Below the pieces are notes generated by a model. The model was given only the letters and a program-made list of their open reading frames with translations, was not told where the DNA came from and did no database searches. From positions 129,936 through 193,935 of the forward strand of contig CADEHE010000010.1 of assembly GCA_902826775.1 (NCBI GenBank): a stretch of DNA of 64,000 nt, given 5' to 3'. The stretch is from an uncultured Pseudomonadota bacterium (GTDB taxonomy: Bacteria > Pseudomonadota > Gammaproteobacteria > Burkholderiales > JALYOK01). Below, piece by piece: positions 1 to 7,428 of the stretch. Each line of letters starts with the position of its first letter. Within the stretch, counting starts at the first letter, position 1. The translations under genes and the position numbers were made by a program.

Positions 1-1
1 A

Positions 2-286
2 AAGAAGCTGAAATCCAACGACTTCAAAGTCGATGCGGACAAAGTGAAGCAAGGCAAAGCGAAAGCGGACGAGGTGCTTTGCACCATGTGCCATCAAGGC
101 GGTTTCCTAGGACAGAATGAAATTCCGCGCGTAGCGGGGCAGCGTTACGACTACATCGTCAAGCAGTTGAAAGATTTTCGCGCCATGAAGCGCACCAATG
201 ACGCCGGCAACATGACCAGCGTATCGAAAACGCTCAAAGACGAGGACATCGAGGCATTGGGACAGTACATTACCAACCTAAACTAG
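2..286 (+). CDS. c-type cytochrome, 5' end outside window
   Basis: The reading frame is open from the first bases, so the start and signal peptide lie upstream; 94 residues are visible. A CxxCH haem c attachment site (CTMCH) is followed by a short class I cytochrome fold. A Met in the GNM segment about 45 residues later is the likely sixth iron ligand, and the end resembles the last helix of c553/c4-type domains (DIEALGQYI). It probably works as a periplasmic electron carrier. No partner enzyme is visible on this side. The next gene starts 46 bp downstream on the same strand. The upstream part could hold a second haem domain, as in cytochrome c4, but this cannot be seen. Confidence 0.85.
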   Translation, partial: KKLKSNDFKVDADKVKQGKAKADEVLCTMCHQGGFLGQNEIPRVAGQRYDYIVKQLKDFRAMKRTNDAGNMTSVSKTLKDEDIEALGQYITNLN

Positions 287-332
287 GCGCGCAGCGATTG
301 CGGCGCCGCCGGCCAATTGAGGGTCAGATATA

Positions 333-1397
333 GTGAGACTGCTCGCGCGACTGCTGCAAGGCTCGGCGATGCGCGTGAACGTCGTGGTGCTGCTCGGCCT
401 GCTCGGCTACTTGGCGAGTTTAAGCTTTCCCTCCAGTGAAGCAGTACGCTTGCGCAATGCGCTGCTGGTTGACGCGGCCCCGGCCAGCGCGTTCGAGTGG
501 ACGCCTGACAGCATGCCGCCGGACTTCAAAACGGATCGGGGCGCAGCCGGGGCGCTGTTCGCCCGGATCGCGCAAGAGCAGGGATTTGCCGGGGAGCAGT
601 CCGAGTTCTTGCGAGCATTAAAGATCGCTCGGCACGTGCGCGAGCCGATGACCAAATTTGGCCCGATCTTCGGCGACTTGGAAGTGACCTACCGGCAGAT
701 TCAAAATGGCGACGGTTATTGCGCGGATGCGACCGATGTTTTTCTTGCGCTTAGCAGAGCCGCTGGTCTCCACGCGCGCCAATGGGGTTTCTCCATCGAC
801 CAGTTCGGCGGCAAAGGCCATGCCATTAATGAGGTGTACGACCGCCAATTGCGGCAGTGGATCTACCTCGACGTATTCTTTAACTACTACTTAGTCGATG
901 CTCAAACCGAGCGACCGCTTAGCGCGCTGCAAGTGCGCGCTGCGCTGCAAGGCAAGGAGTTCAACGCCAAGATCGTTCCGATCGTGGCGAGCCGGCCGGT
1001 TGATTTCAACTACGACCGGCGCTTGCGCTGGTTCCGCAGCGGCGCGGAGCATTGGTTTTTGTGGTGGGGCAACAACGTCGAGTCGCTTGACCAAAAATCT
1101 TCCATAGGACGCCTTTCGAACGCAATGCCAGCGGTGCTCGCGCGCGCCATCGAACAGTTTCGTGGGGTCGCGCTGGGTGTCTATCCACACATGCGCGTGG
1201 TGGAGACGCCGCTCAACGAAGACGATCTGAGTGCCATGCTGGCGCTGAAGAAAAAGCTGCTCTTTGCAGCGGGCACGGTTTCTGTGCTCGCAGTGTTGCT
1301 GCTGGCCCAAGCGGCCGCGGCGTGGCAGCGGCACCGCGCTGCGCGGCGCGCGGCACGGCGCCTCGAAGACGGCGCAGCCGCGCACGAGCTGCGCTGA
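333..1397 (+). CDS. membrane-anchored transglutaminase-like protein
   Basis: The 354-residue protein has an N-terminal hydrophobic segment (about 15-32) and a second one near the C-terminus (about 309-331), so the central part should face the periplasm. That part carries the transglutaminase/cysteine-protease-like triad: Cys130 in GYCADAT, His163 in GHAINEVY and Asp180 in YLDVF. Members of this fold act as proteases or amidases, or are inactive binding modules; the substrate here is unknown. I took the GTG at 333, which has a GAGGG-like site upstream; an in-frame ATG at 369 is possible but would shorten the N-terminus. The histidine kinase gene follows after 46 bp on the same strand, so co-transcription with the two-component system is plausible. 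Confidence 0.7.
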   Translation: MRLLARLLQGSAMRVNVVVLLGLLGYLASLSFPSSEAVRLRNALLVDAAPASAFEWTPDSMPPDFKTDRGAAGALFARIAQEQGFAGEQSEFLRALKIARHVREPMTKFGPIFGDLEVTYRQIQNGDGYCADATDVFLALSRAAGLHARQWGFSIDQFGGKGHAINEVYDRQLRQWIYLDVFFNYYLVDAQTERPLSALQVRAALQGKEFNAKIVPIVASRPVDFNYDRRLRWFRSGAEHWFLWWGNNVESLDQKSSIGRLSNAMPAVLARAIEQFRGVALGVYPHMRVVETPLNEDDLSAMLALKKKLLFAAGTVSVLAVLLLAQAAAAWQRHRAARRAARRLEDGAAAHELR

Positions 1398-1443
1398 GCA
1401 TGCTTGTGCGCCCATTACCGCGAACCGCATCCGCCGCGCCGGC

Positions 1444-2907
1444 ATGATGGTTTCACATTCGCTGCGCCAACTGCTGCTGCGCTATGCCGTGATCTACGTC
1501 GCGTTGATCGTTTTCAGCAGCGTTCTCGGCGGCGCCGGTTTTTACTTTTGGCGGCAATCCTCCGACGAATCGTTGCGCTTGAACGCTATGGTGAGCGATA
1601 TGCAGCTCATGCGCGGTGCCCTATATCGGCAATTGAAGGAAATTTTCGATGCCGTGTTTCTGGACGATGCCGCGGCGCAGAAGCAGTATCGCGACTACGC
1701 GGCTACCATCGAAGGGCATTTCCGCGCGTTGCAGGCGGAAGCGGCGTCAGCGCCGGAGCGCGCAGCGATCGCGCGGCTGCATCAAGCCTATGCCGAAGTG
1801 CAACGCCAAGGCACGCAAGTGCTGGCCGCAGCGCCGCTCGGCGAGGATTCGTTGCAGCGCCAGGTGCTGGACGAGAAGCTCGAACAAGGCGCGCTGCGCG
1901 AGTATGAGCGCGCCTTTCGCGAGGCGGAGTCGTTCTTGCGCACGCAGCAAGCGCGCCTGACCGACCAGCTGCGCACCCTGACATGGCTGGCATTGCTGCT
2001 GCTGGCACTGCCGTTGCTGACGGCGCTGCTGCTGCTGTTGCTATCGCGGCGCTTTCTGCGCAGCGCGTTCATCGAACCGATGTCGCGTTTGATGCAGGCG
2101 ACCGCACGTATCAGCGAGGGCAATCTCGACCACCGGGTTGCGCCCACAGGGGCAACTGAGCTGCGACAATTGGGCGAGTCGGTCAACCATATGGCCGCTG
2201 ATCTCGCGCATAGCCGCGCGGCGCTGCTGCAAGCCGAGCGGCAAGCCGCATTGGGGGCGCTGGTGCCGGTAGTGGCGCACAACATCCGTAATCCGCTTGC
2301 CAGCATTCGCGCCACGGCGCAAGTTATGGATGAGCCGGGCGCCGGCGCCGAGGTGCGCGAGGGTTTGCGTGACATCATTCAAACCACCGACCGGTTGGAG
2401 CGCTGGACGCACGCGCTGCTTTCTTACCTGCACCCGCTCAAGCCGCAGCTTGTCACCGGATTGCTGACCACGGCGGCCGATAACGCGCTGACGCTACTGG
2501 AGGGCCAGTTGCAGCGCGCCGGCGTGCAAGTGCGGCGTATCGACTGGCAGCATGGCGTGCCGACGCAATTCGACCCGCAGCTGATCGAACAAGCGCTGCA
2601 CGGCTTGTTGACCAACGCTATCGAAGCCTCGCCCGCGGGCGCCACTATCTCGCTGCGGCCGCAGCACGATGCCGCTAACGTTATGATAACCATTTCCGAC
2701 CAAGGCCCCGGCTTGCCGTTTGCGCCGGCGAGCGGAGCGTTGCGGCCGGGTCCAACCACGAAGCTGCATGGCAGCGGCTTAGGAATTCCTTTCGCAATGA
2801 AAGTCTGCGAGGTTCATGGCGGCAGCTTGCACTTTGGCCCGGCGGCGCAGGGCGGCACGCAAGTCACGCTCAAGCTATCGCGTTTAAACGGCGACACCGC
2901 GGATTGA
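1444..2907 (+). CDS. sensor histidine kinase, NtrY/NtrB-like
   Basis: A membrane sensor kinase of 487 residues. The order is: TM1 (about 14-36), a helical periplasmic domain rich in charged residues, TM2 (about 180-200), a HAMP linker (about 202-255), a HisKA domain with phospho-acceptor His279 in the HNIRNPL box, and a HATPase domain with an N box (LLTNAIEAS), a G1 box (DQGPGLP) and a GSGLGIP lid. The ATG at 1444 is preferred because it gives a clean first membrane helix; an in-frame extension upstream lies inside the previous gene. Its stop overlaps the start region of the sigma-54 activator, so the two form a cognate pair. The signal sensed is not evident. The dehydrogenase operon converging from the other side is a possible but unproven target. 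Confidence 0.9.
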   Translation: MMVSHSLRQLLLRYAVIYVALIVFSSVLGGAGFYFWRQSSDESLRLNAMVSDMQLMRGALYRQLKEIFDAVFLDDAAAQKQYRDYAATIEGHFRALQAEAASAPERAAIARLHQAYAEVQRQGTQVLAAAPLGEDSLQRQVLDEKLEQGALREYERAFREAESFLRTQQARLTDQLRTLTWLALLLLALPLLTALLLLLLSRRFLRSAFIEPMSRLMQATARISEGNLDHRVAPTGATELRQLGESVNHMAADLAHSRAALLQAERQAALGALVPVVAHNIRNPLASIRATAQVMDEPGAGAEVREGLRDIIQTTDRLERWTHALLSYLHPLKPQLVTGLLTTAADNALTLLEGQLQRAGVQVRRIDWQHGVPTQFDPQLIEQALHGLLTNAIEASPAGATISLRPQHDAANVMITISDQGPGLPFAPASGALRPGPTTKLHGSGLGIPFAMKVCEVHGGSLHFGPAAQGGTQVTLKLSRLNGDTAD

Positions 2908-2909
2908 AT

Positions 2910-4409
2910 ATGCAACGGGCTCAGCGCGATTCTTCTGCGACGCACGCTCCCGACGAGCGGCGTGCCGCGCCGCTGCGCGTGTTGGTCGTCGACGACGAAA
3001 TCGTGTTTGCGCGCGCAGTGGCGCGGCGCTTGCAGCAGATCGGCTACGTGTGCCGGGTCGCCGAACGCTTGCAGGAGGCGCGCGGCGCTCTGGCGGAGTT
3101 CACGCCGGAGCTAGTGCTGCTCGATCTGCGTTTGCCCGACGGCAGCGGTTTGGATTTTTTGAGCGAACTGCAAGGCGGCAGTGAGGAGCGCGCGGCAACG
3201 GTTATTGTGATCACCGCGTTCGGCGAGCTGGCCGACGCCGTCGATGCCATGAAGCGCGGCGCGGCCGACTACTTGAAAAAGCCCATCGACTTGGACGAAC
3301 TTGTGCTGACTATCGACAAGGCGATGCAGACAACTCAGCTCAAGCATCGGCTCGATTACTCGCGCAGCCGCGACAGCCATTCGCTGGAAAGCCTCGAGGG
3401 CGGCATACAGCTGATCGGCGCCAGCCCCGCCATGCAGCGGGTGCGCGAGCAAGTGCAGCGATTGGCACAGCTGACCGGCGAAGGCAGTGCGCCGGCGCCT
3501 ACCGTGCTGATCCTCGGCGAAACCGGTACCGGCAAGGACCTGGTTGCGCGCCTGCTGCATCTTTGGAGCCCGGCGCGCGAGCGGCCGTTTGTTCAAGTCG
3601 ATTGCGCTTCATTGCCGCGCGACTTGGTCGAAGCCGAATTGTTCGGTCACGAAAAAGGCGCTTTCACCAGTGCGCACGGTACGCGCGTCGGTTTAATTGA
3701 AGCGGCCGAGAACGGCGCGCTATTCTTGGACGAGATCGGGGAGTTGCCGCCCGAGTTGCAGGCAAAGCTGCTCAACGTCATTGAGCGGCGCCAGTTGCGC
3801 CGTATCGGCGCCACGCGTGAACGCGCCGCGTTGGCGCGTTTTATCGCCGGCACCAATCGCGATCTGGTAAGAGCGATGCAGGAGGGCACGTTCCGGGCGG
3901 ATCTTTACTACCGGCTGAACGTGGTGAGCATGGTGCTGCCGCCCCTGCGTGAGCGCGGCGACGATGTGATCTTGCTGGCCCAGCACTACGCTGCCGCGAC
4001 GGCACGCCGCTATCGCTTGGCGCTGCCTAGTTTTACCCAGCAATCTTTAGAAACTATGCGTAGTTACCCCTGGCCGGGCAATGTCCGCGAGCTTAAGCAC
4101 TTGATAGAGCGTGCTGTATTGCTTTGTGACGGGCGCAGCATACAGCCGGCAGATTTGGCGTTGATGCCAGCAACGCCAACTGCAGCGCCGGCGCGAGGCG
4201 CAGGCACAGCCGCGCCAAACGACGATTGGCGCAGCCTGAGCCTGGACGCGGCGGAAAAAATGTTGCTCGAGCACGCCCTGCAAGAGGCGCGCGGCAACGT
4301 CTCCGAGGCCGCGCGTCGCCTCGGCGTCAGCCGCATGGCTATGCGCTACCGCATGGAGAAGCACGGCATCGCCGGACCGTCCGGTTCGACTACAGCACCT
4401 TCTTCTTGA
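2910..4409 (+). CDS. sigma-54-dependent response regulator, NtrC family
   Basis: This 499-residue activator has a receiver domain (acidic pocket Asp28/Asp29, phospho-acceptor Asp72, Lys in YLKKP near 123), an AAA+ domain with Walker A GETGTGKD (203-210), and a Fis-type helix-turn-helix at the end (NVSEAARRLGVSRMAMRYR). It should activate sigma-54 promoters when phosphorylated by the kinase encoded just upstream. The sigma-54 contact loop reads GAFTSA (250-255) instead of the consensus GAFTGA. ATG 2910 was chosen; a TTG six bases earlier overlaps the kinase stop. The gene ends 20 bp inside the convergent exported-protein gene. No clear -24/-12 promoter was found nearby, so the regulon is open. 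Confidence 0.92.
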   Translation: MQRAQRDSSATHAPDERRAAPLRVLVVDDEIVFARAVARRLQQIGYVCRVAERLQEARGALAEFTPELVLLDLRLPDGSGLDFLSELQGGSEERAATVIVITAFGELADAVDAMKRGAADYLKKPIDLDELVLTIDKAMQTTQLKHRLDYSRSRDSHSLESLEGGIQLIGASPAMQRVREQVQRLAQLTGEGSAPAPTVLILGETGTGKDLVARLLHLWSPARERPFVQVDCASLPRDLVEAELFGHEKGAFTSAHGTRVGLIEAAENGALFLDEIGELPPELQAKLLNVIERRQLRRIGATRERAALARFIAGTNRDLVRAMQEGTFRADLYYRLNVVSMVLPPLRERGDDVILLAQHYAAATARRYRLALPSFTQQSLETMRSYPWPGNVRELKHLIERAVLLCDGRSIQPADLALMPATPTAAPARGAGTAAPNDDWRSLSLDAAEKMLLEHALQEARGNVSEAARRLGVSRMAMRYRMEKHGIAGPSGSTTAPSS

Positions 4410-4803
4410 CCAAATTGGACTGATCGGTCCAGCCTTGCATGACGTAGCGATTGGTCAGCCGGTGCAGCAGTTCGATGCGTTTGCGGAAAGTCACGATGAA
4501 CTGAACTTGCACTTTGGTGCCGTCCTGCTTCATGACTAACGCGAACGGCGCCTGCAATGACTCGACCATTTCCTCGTCAACGTACATGCACTTCTTTTGC
4601 TCCGCCAGTTCCTTGCGCAGCGGCTCGATGTCTTTGCCGCCCAGTTCGTTAACCCGAACCATCGCTTCGTCGTAGACCTTGGGTGACACGCACACCCAGA
4701 TGCCGGGCTTGAACGTATCAAGATAGGTGTCTTGCGTTTGAGCTGCCGCCGCGGTTGCGCCCAGCAGGGCGAGGGCGGCGGCCCACTTCATCGCCTTACT
4801 CAT
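4390..4803 (-). CDS. exported protein of unknown function in PQQ dehydrogenase operon
   Basis: The 137-residue protein starts with a clear Sec signal peptide (MSKAMKWAAALALLGATAAAA, cleavage near AAA-QTQ). The mature part, about 115 residues, has two cysteines (in WVCVSP and KKCMYV) that could form a disulfide, a charged helix between them, and a basic C-terminus (VKKKVL). I do not recognise the family. Its start overlaps the cytochrome c stop by 4 bp (ATGA), so the two are translationally coupled and both lie downstream of the PQQ alcohol dehydrogenase. A periplasmic accessory role for the dehydrogenase-cytochrome pair is inferred from this linkage only. Confidence 0.75.
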   Translation of the reverse strand: MSKAMKWAAALALLGATAAAAQTQDTYLDTFKPGIWVCVSPKVYDEAMVRVNELGGKDIEPLRKELAEQKKCMYVDEEMVESLQAPFALVMKQDGTKVQVQFIVTFRKRIELLHRLTNRYVMQGWTDQSNLVKKKVL

Positions 4804-5243
4804 TGCCAGTTCGCCTCCGGTTGTGCCAACGTTTCCAGGAATGCACCGATCTTACCGATCGTCTCCTCATCCATATACTCTTTCCAGGCGGGCATCATGC
4901 CGAGATTTCCGGTGCGCCCGTTCAGCACGATCTTGACGAACTCTTTGTAGCCGCGCCAAAAGCGCGTTAAGTCGCCTGCGTACGCGCCGAAGCGCGATTC
5001 GCCGTTGGCCTTTTGGCCGTGACACTGCACGCACCAGGTAAAGTAAATTTTAGTACCGACTTCGATAGCTTCGGCATTGCCGGATTGCGGATTGCCCGAA
5101 GCAACCTTTGTTGCAGCGGCTGCTGGTTTCTGTTCGGCTGCTGTTGCCTCTTCGGCAGCCCGGGCGGGGATAGTTGCGAGCGCGAGCGCGCCGACGAGGG
5201 CCACGCAGGCAATGCCAAAAACAGTGTGCTTAAGTGCTTTCAT
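4800..5243 (-). CDS. periplasmic cytochrome c, likely electron acceptor of the PQQ dehydrogenase
   Basis: This 147-residue cytochrome has a signal peptide (about 1-30, ending in ARA), an Ala/Glu/Lys-rich linker, then a single haem site CVQCH and a Met-rich GMMP loop that can supply the axial Met. This layout fits the small c-type cytochromes that take electrons from PQQ alcohol dehydrogenases (XoxG- or cytochrome cL-like role). It lies 96 bp downstream of the dehydrogenase on the same strand, separated by a hairpin terminator, so it probably gets part of its transcripts by read-through. It has a GAAG-type ribosome site. It overlaps the next gene by 4 bp. Assignment as the partner is by context. 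Confidence 0.88.
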   Translation of the reverse strand: MKALKHTVFGIACVALVGALALATIPARAAEEATAAEQKPAAAATKVASGNPQSGNAEAIEVGTKIYFTWCVQCHGQKANGESRFGAYAGDLTRFWRGYKEFVKIVLNGRTGNLGMMPAWKEYMDEETIGKIGAFLETLAQPEANWQ

Positions 5244-5280
5244 ATTAGCTTCTTGATGGTTATCCGACTTTTTACTTCAG

Positions 5281-5310
5281 AGTAAAAAAAGGGGCCGCGG
5301 GCGCGGCCCC
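5281..5310 (-). terminator. Rho-independent terminator behind the PQQ dehydrogenase gene
   Basis: On the minus strand an 8-bp perfect GC stem (GGGGCCGC / GCGGCCCC) with a 4-base loop is followed by a run of seven T. It stands between the dehydrogenase stop and the cytochrome c gene. It would lower expression of the cytochrome and exported-protein genes relative to the dehydrogenase, if read-through occurs. Confidence 0.85.
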
Positions 5311-5339
5311 TTTCCATGCTATTGCAACAACAACCAGCG

Positions 5340-7085
5340 TTAGGGCAGCGAGAAGCCGACCACCGCCATGCTTTCTTGCATGTGGCCGATCTTGTCTTTG
5401 TTTAACGACTGAACCGCGCGGCCGACATACGTGCCGTGACCGGTCGCAGCAGCGATGAATTGCTTGCCGCCGGAAGCGTAAGAAATCACGCCGCCATGCA
5501 CGCCGGAGCCGACGTTGAACTTCCAAATGTTGTTGCCGTTCTTGCCGTCGAGGGCTTCGAGGAAGCCATCAGAAGTGCCCAAGAACACCAGGTCGCTGCC
5601 GGTCGACAGAATGGTCGAGTGCGGGATCAGGTCATAGCGCTTTTCCCACGCCAACTTGCCCGTGACTGGGTCACGCGCCGTCAGGCGGCCATGGTTCTTG
5701 TCGTTGGGCGGATCGGTACCAATCCATTCCGCGCTCATGAACGCTTGAACGAACGGCGCCAACACGCGCTGCTCGGAACCGGCGGAGATGGTCGTGCCAC
5801 CACTCTTTGGCTGTACCGTCAGCTTCATGCACCACTCCTGCACCACGCGATAGAAAAGCTTGGTGTTGGGGTTGTACGAGCCGGCGTTCCAGCTGTGGCC
5901 GCCGTCGATCGCCGGGCAAACCAAAGTTTGCTTGCCGGGCTCGGGCCACAACATGTTTTCCCACTCGCCTTTGGCGATGTTGTAACCTGAGGTCCAGTTG
6001 GCGTTCTTCATGTCCGCGTAGACATTCACGACCTTGCCGGTCTTGGCTTCGAACACGTGGTTAAAGCCGTTCTTGCCTGGTGTGAAGATCTTGTCGCCAA
6101 GTACAACCAGTTCGCCGGGAGCGGCGTCGTAGTCATACGGGTCAGCATGGGCATGTTGGAAGTGCCAATTTAGCTTGCCGGTCGACAGATCGAGAGCAAC
6201 GGTCGAGGAAGTGTACAGTGCATCACCGGAACGCCAGCCGTCCGACTCGGGATTACGGCATTCTTTGCCGCAATAGTCGTAGTCGGGGTTTGGATTGCCC
6301 GTACCCATGATGATCTGGTTGTTCGCGTAGTCGACGGTGCCAGGCTGCCAAGAGCCGCCGCCACCGTACTGCCACGAATCACCGCGCCAAGTTTTCAGCG
6401 CTTTCGGATCGTTGCGGCCCGTGGTGTAGAAGGTCCATTTCACGTCGCCGTTCTTCGGGTCGATCCCCCAGATCTTGCCTTCGATCGGATACTCACCGCC
6501 GTTTTGGCCGATGACCAGCAGGTCGGAACTGACGAAGGTCGCGGCGCCGGAGAAGCCGACCGTATCCTTCTTCGAATCGACCATCTGTTTTTCCCACATG
6601 ACTTTGCCGTCGTTCTCGTTCAGAGCGACGATGCGGCCGTCAACGGTGCCCATGTAGACGCGACCGTCGCCGATCGCCAGACCGCGGGTGTGCGCAAAGA
6701 ACGAACGCGCCACAATGGCTTCGTCCATCTTCGGTACCCACTGCCACATCATTTCGCCGTTTGCGCCATTGAGCTTGGTCACGGTCGACGGGTTGGTCGC
6801 AACGTAGACGTTGCCGCCAACTGCCAACGGCGTGCTGTGCATACCCATGCGCACGTTACCCGGCTGCCAAATCCACGCCGGACGCAGATTCTTGACGTTG
6901 CTCGCGTTGATTTGCTTCAGCGGGCTATGGCTCCACGACTTATCCGCCTCGCGATGATAGAAGCACCAGTCCGATTCCGGGCAGTTCTTCATCTTCGCGG
7001 CCGACGAATCCGCCAGCGCCACATTGGTGCCGCCGAACGCGGCGAGCGTACCGACTACGCCCAATGCGATTTGCTTTAGCTTCAT
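5340..7085 (-). CDS. PQQ-dependent alcohol dehydrogenase, lanthanide-type active site
   Basis: A periplasmic eight-bladed propeller quinoprotein of 581 residues with a signal peptide (about 1-25) and no fused haem domain. Tryptophan-docking repeats (KVMWEKQ, DVKWTFY, KLAWEKR) recur along it. By eye alignment with MxaF/XoxF, the metal and PQQ ligands are Glu198 (GGEY), Asn264 (GNPNP) and catalytic Asp318. Asp320, two residues on, is the extra carboxylate that marks lanthanide-using enzymes. Lys338 sits where methanol dehydrogenases have Arg. The Cys390-Cys419 pair is kept, but the adjacent Cys-Cys pair that covers PQQ is replaced by Ser128-Phe129. It probably oxidises a primary alcohol; methanol is not assured. 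A strong ribosome site (AGGAGGAAGG) precedes the ATG. Confidence 0.92.
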   Translation of the reverse strand: MKLKQIALGVVGTLAAFGGTNVALADSSAAKMKNCPESDWCFYHREADKSWSHSPLKQINASNVKNLRPAWIWQPGNVRMGMHSTPLAVGGNVYVATNPSTVTKLNGANGEMMWQWVPKMDEAIVARSFFAHTRGLAIGDGRVYMGTVDGRIVALNENDGKVMWEKQMVDSKKDTVGFSGAATFVSSDLLVIGQNGGEYPIEGKIWGIDPKNGDVKWTFYTTGRNDPKALKTWRGDSWQYGGGGSWQPGTVDYANNQIIMGTGNPNPDYDYCGKECRNPESDGWRSGDALYTSSTVALDLSTGKLNWHFQHAHADPYDYDAAPGELVVLGDKIFTPGKNGFNHVFEAKTGKVVNVYADMKNANWTSGYNIAKGEWENMLWPEPGKQTLVCPAIDGGHSWNAGSYNPNTKLFYRVVQEWCMKLTVQPKSGGTTISAGSEQRVLAPFVQAFMSAEWIGTDPPNDKNHGRLTARDPVTGKLAWEKRYDLIPHSTILSTGSDLVFLGTSDGFLEALDGKNGNNIWKFNVGSGVHGGVISYASGGKQFIAAATGHGTYVGRAVQSLNKDKIGHMQESMAVVGFSLP

Positions 7086-7428
7086 TGCCTTCCTCCTATT
7101 GTGGTGAATACACGCTGTGCTTAACTACGTTCCTCCCCGGCTTTAGCGTGCCCATCAATCAATTGCACGAGGAGGTTGGCACCGCAAACAGCTAATTAGA
7201 CAAGTGCACGGGCGAATCTACCCGTGCGCGAGGCTAAAATCAACCGACACGCGATAGATTAGAACCAACGCGTTGTCGCGAGAATGGGGAAATCATATAC
7301 AGTCTATAGTAGTGCAGTTAAAGTTAGGTGGGTTGAGAGACTTTGGCCTATATAACGGTATGTATATAGAAATTGCTGCGACTGCGAAGAGCGCAGAGCG
7401 GCTACGCTTAGCCAACAAGGAAACGCAA
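7086..7428. other. divergent intergenic region, PQQ dehydrogenase / M81 peptidase
   Basis: This 343-bp gap should hold promoters for both neighbours. A 7-bp stem with an 8-base loop (7206-7227, GCACGGG / CCCGTGC) lies in the middle without a T-run on either strand, so it is more likely an operator or structural element than a terminator. The half next to the M81 gene is AT-rich (7290-7380). No convincing -24/-12 or -35/-10 pair could be chosen. Confidence 0.4.

Noticed and set aside
407..2769. Several long minus-strand open frames opposite the transglutaminase-like and kinase genes
   Set aside because: They lie antisense to genes with clear domains, show Arg/Ala/Pro-rich translations typical of GC-rich shadow frames and lack ribosome sites.
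7086..7200. Possible sigma-54 promoter upstream of the PQQ dehydrogenase
   Set aside because: A GG-N10-GC spacing can be found on the minus strand, but the flanking bases do not fit the -24/-12 consensus well enough to report.
7206..7227. Hairpin in the dehydrogenase/M81 gap as a terminator
   Set aside because: There is no T-run on either strand and both neighbouring genes point away, so termination makes no sense here.
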